Origin: Streptomyces katrae
Lineage (GTDB): Bacteria > Actinomycetota > Actinomycetes > Streptomycetales > Streptomycetaceae
Direction: 5' to 3'
Assembly (NCBI RefSeq): GCF_000717655.1
Contig: NZ_JNZY01000042.1
Span: 1 to 53,203 of the forward strand
DNA: 53,203 nt
The translations under genes were made by a program, and so were the position numbers. The notes beneath the pieces are model-generated. The model did no database searches and was not told the DNA's origin. It saw only the letters and a list, made by a program, of their open reading frames with translations. Numbering within the stretch: position 1 is the stretch's first letter; each line of letters begins with the position of its first letter. Positions 51,110-53,203 of this stretch are shown one piece after another.

Positions 51110-52981
51110 GTGGAAGCCGTGGGAACCGAGCCCGAGCTGGTACCGCCCGTGTTGACCGTCGTCGACGGGGTGGTGCGGGAGGTGGAGGTGCCCGCGCTGG
51201 CCGGGATGCCGGGGAGCGGGTCGCTCGGGGACCTCCCGTTCCGGAACGCCCGCGAGGCCCCCGGCCAGGTCGTGCTCGCCCGCAAGGAGCGGGACGGCAG
51301 CTGGCGGGACGTCACCGCTGCCGAGTTCGCGGCCGAGGTGATGGCCGTCGCCAAGGGCCTGATCGCCGAGGGGCTGCGCGAGGGCGACCGGCTCGCGATC
51401 ATGGCCCGGACCACCTACGAGTGGACCCTGCTGGACTTCGCCGGATGGGCCGCCGGGCTGGTCACCGTACCGATCTACCCGACCTCCTCCGCGCTCCAGG
51501 CCCGCTGGATCATCCAGGACTCCGGTGCCGTGGCCTGCGCCGTCGAGGACACCGCGCAGGCCCGCATCATCAGCGCCGAGAGGCCCCACCTGCCCTGGCT
51601 GGCGCACCTGTGGGAGTTCGACACCGGTGCGCTGGCGCGGCTGGTCAAGGCCGGCGAGGGCCTGCCCGACGCGGTGGTGCACGCGCGCCGGTCCGTCCGT
51701 ACGCCGGACTCCGTGGCCACCCTCATCTACACGTCCGGCACGACCGGACAGCCCAAGGGCTGCGTGATCACGCACGCCAACTTCTTCGCCGAGTGCGACA
51801 ACGCGGTCGAGCTGCTGCATCCCGTCTTCAAGTCCGTCAGCAAGGACGCGGCCTCCACGCTGCTCTTTCTGCCGCTCTCGCACGTGTTCGGGCGGATGGT
51901 GGCCGTGGGGTGCCTGCGGGCGCGGGTGAAGCTCGGGCACGCGCCGAGCATCCAGACCGAGGACCTGCTCGCCGATCTCGCGGGCTTCCGGCCGACGTTC
52001 CTGCTGGCCATCCCGTACGTACTCGAGAAGGTCTACAACACCGCGCGGGCCACCGCCGAACGGATGGGCCGGGCCTCGTCGTTCGACCGGGCGGCGCGGA
52101 TCGCGCAGCGGTACGGGGAGATCGTCGAGGGCCGGACTCCGGGGGTGGGCCTGCGGGCGGCGCGGGCGCTGTACGACCCGCTCGTCTACCGGCGGATCCG
52201 GGCGGCGCTGGGCGGGCGCGTGCGGTACATCCTGAGCGGCGGCTCGCCGCTCGGACGACGGCTCGCGGCGTTCTACACCGGGGCCGGGATCGAGGTCTTC
52301 GAGGGGTACGGGCTCACGGAGACGACCGGAGCCAGCACCGTCACCCCGCCGCTGAAGCCGCGGCTCGGCACGGTGGGGTGGCCGCTGCCGGGCACGGCGG
52401 TGCGGATCGCGGACGACGGGGAGGTGCTGCTGCGGGGGCGGCACGTGTTCGCGGGGTACTGGAACACCGCCGCTCACGCGGGTGTGGGAGCCGGGGGCTG
52501 GCTCGCCACCGGGGACATCGGGGAGCTGGACGGGGAGGGGTACCTGACGATCACGGGGCGGAAGAAGGACCTGATCATCACGTCCGGCGGCAAGAACGTG
52601 GCCCCGGCCCCGCTCGAGGACTGGCTGCGGGCCCACCCGCTGGTCGGCCAGTGCATGGTGATCGGCGACAACCGGCCGTACGTGGTGGCGCTGATCACGC
52701 TGGAGCCCGAGGGGCTGGCGCACTGGCGGCAGATGCGGAAGAAGACGGGCGTGCCGATCAGGGAGCTGGTACGGGACGAGGAACTGCGGGCGGAACTCCA
52801 GCGGGCGGTGGACGAGGCGAACCGGCTGGTGTCGCGGGCGGAGTCGATACGCCGCTTCGCCGTACTGCCGGGGGAGTTCACCGAGGCCCGGGGGCACCTG
52901 ACGCCGTCCCTGAAACTGAAGCGCGCCGCGATCGCCCGCGACTGCGAGCGGGAAATCGAGGACCTCTACCGCCGCGCATAA
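51110..52981 (+). CDS. long-chain fatty acid--CoA ligase (AMP-forming)
   Basis: A 623-residue member of the ANL adenylating superfamily. Motifs are YTSGTTGQPKGCVITH (ATP-binding loop, near residue 208), YGLTETTGA (A5), WLATGDIGELDGEG (A7) and TGRKKDLIITSGGKNVAP (A8, near 485) with a final KLKR region. The 'FACS' type organisation and length fit long-chain acyl-CoA synthetases that activate fatty acids at the membrane for degradation or lipid synthesis. The GTG start follows GAGGAGG. A dyad operator candidate lies upstream. Confidence 0.93.
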   Translation: MEAVGTEPELVPPVLTVVDGVVREVEVPALAGMPGSGSLGDLPFRNAREAPGQVVLARKERDGSWRDVTAAEFAAEVMAVAKGLIAEGLREGDRLAIMARTTYEWTLLDFAGWAAGLVTVPIYPTSSALQARWIIQDSGAVACAVEDTAQARIISAERPHLPWLAHLWEFDTGALARLVKAGEGLPDAVVHARRSVRTPDSVATLIYTSGTTGQPKGCVITHANFFAECDNAVELLHPVFKSVSKDAASTLLFLPLSHVFGRMVAVGCLRARVKLGHAPSIQTEDLLADLAGFRPTFLLAIPYVLEKVYNTARATAERMGRASSFDRAARIAQRYGEIVEGRTPGVGLRAARALYDPLVYRRIRAALGGRVRYILSGGSPLGRRLAAFYTGAGIEVFEGYGLTETTGASTVTPPLKPRLGTVGWPLPGTAVRIADDGEVLLRGRHVFAGYWNTAAHAGVGAGGWLATGDIGELDGEGYLTITGRKKDLIITSGGKNVAPAPLEDWLRAHPLVGQCMVIGDNRPYVVALITLEPEGLAHWRQMRKKTGVPIRELVRDEELRAELQRAVDEANRLVSRAESIRRFAVLPGEFTEARGHLTPSLKLKRAAIARDCEREIEDLYRRA

Positions 52982-53125
52982 CGGGCCATCGTGACGGCCG
53001 GGGCCGGGGCCGGGGGCGGGGGTACGCGGGACAGGCTGACGGCGGGAGCGTCGTAACCGCCGCAGACGGCGGGCCGCAGGCCGCAAACGGCCTCAGGTCC
53101 GGCGGGCAGGGGCGGGCGCGGGCCT

Positions 53126-53152
53126 GCCCTGCGGTGCATCGCACCGCAGGGC
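53126..53152. terminator. terminator hairpin downstream of acyl-CoA ligase
   Basis: Perfect 12-bp stem (53126-53137 with 53141-53152) with a 3-base ATC loop, 145 bases after the ligase stop. No convincing gene lies in 52982-53203; the last 35 bases are C-rich. Confidence 0.7.
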
Positions 53153-53203
53153 ACCGCCGCCGCCCGGGTGGAACCCCCGCCCCCCCCACCCCCCCACCCC
53201 CGC

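Noticed and set aside
52966..53154. Minus-strand 62-codon frame at the right edge
   Set aside because: Pro/Ala-rich translation overlaps a terminator hairpin and has no ribosome site or domain.

Overview
The window is chromosomal DNA from a high-GC actinomycete, almost certainly a Streptomyces. Support: GC-rich third codon positions, frequent GTG starts, 4-bp ATGA/GTGA gene overlaps, families typical of the genus (DUF1876, DUF2637, DUF3558, DUF397 with an XRE/DUF5753 regulator, futalosine-pathway menaquinone genes, class I lysyl-tRNA synthetase), and a hemL - histidine phosphatase - ccm - mqn gene order that I recognise from Streptomyces chromosomes. I see no rRNA, tRNA or CRISPR array.

Layout. 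1-4.5 kb: a DUF1876 protein, then two small membrane proteins and a large NB-ARC/TPR STAND NTPase. 4.5-6 kb: a minus-strand DUF3995 - ECF sigma - SRPBCC operon. 6-9.8 kb: divergent argS and class I lysS. 9.9-13.4 kb: a DUF2637 membrane protein with a collagen-like segment and two DUF3558 lipoproteins. 13.5-19.5 kb: rtcB, an SDR, a YnfA-like protein, a secreted protein, a Mut7-C RNase-like protein, a serine hydrolase and an unknown protein. 19.6-27.2 kb: hemL, a histidine phosphatase, a Tat-type polysaccharide deacetylase-like lipoprotein, and a cytochrome c maturation set (ResA-like thioredoxin, CcdA, ResB, CcsB). 28.7-35 kb: the late menaquinone genes mqnL (ubiD-like), a coupled unknown gene, mqnP, ubiX, an Lrp/AsnC regulator and mqnE, interrupted by a rhomboid protease that runs into a truncated Uma2-family gene. 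35.3-37.2 kb: a DUF4229 protein and a DAACS transporter preceded by a Cys-rich leader peptide. 37.2-39.4 kb: a three-gene cassette with a transglycosylase-like C-terminal domain. 39.5-42.9 kb: a VOC protein, a lipoprotein and a BldB/WhiJ/AbaA-type regulatory triplet. 43.0-44.9 kb: an IS200/IS605-type element with intact tnpA and frameshifted tnpB, inserted at the 5' side of a helix-turn-helix gene. 45.8-53.2 kb: a secreted tandem-repeat protein, an Orn/Lys/Arg decarboxylase and a long-chain acyl-CoA ligase.

How genes fit together: heme precursor synthesis (hemL), haem ligation to c-type cytochromes (CcdA/ResA/ResB/CcsB) and menaquinone synthesis (MqnE, MqnL, UbiX, MqnP) form a respiratory neighbourhood spanning about 15 kb.

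Most notable signals: (1) a 12-residue motif repeated twice in a small membrane protein and once at the N-terminus of the overlapping STAND NTPase; (2) a probably leaderless Cys-codon-rich uORF before a DAACS transporter, suggesting cysteine-responsive attenuation of a possible cystine carrier; (3) perfect dyads overlapping the -35 regions of lrp and of the leader peptide; (4) the IS605 element that appears to have removed the start of a DNA-binding gene and whose own tnpB is broken by one base; (5) the transglycosylase-like cassette.
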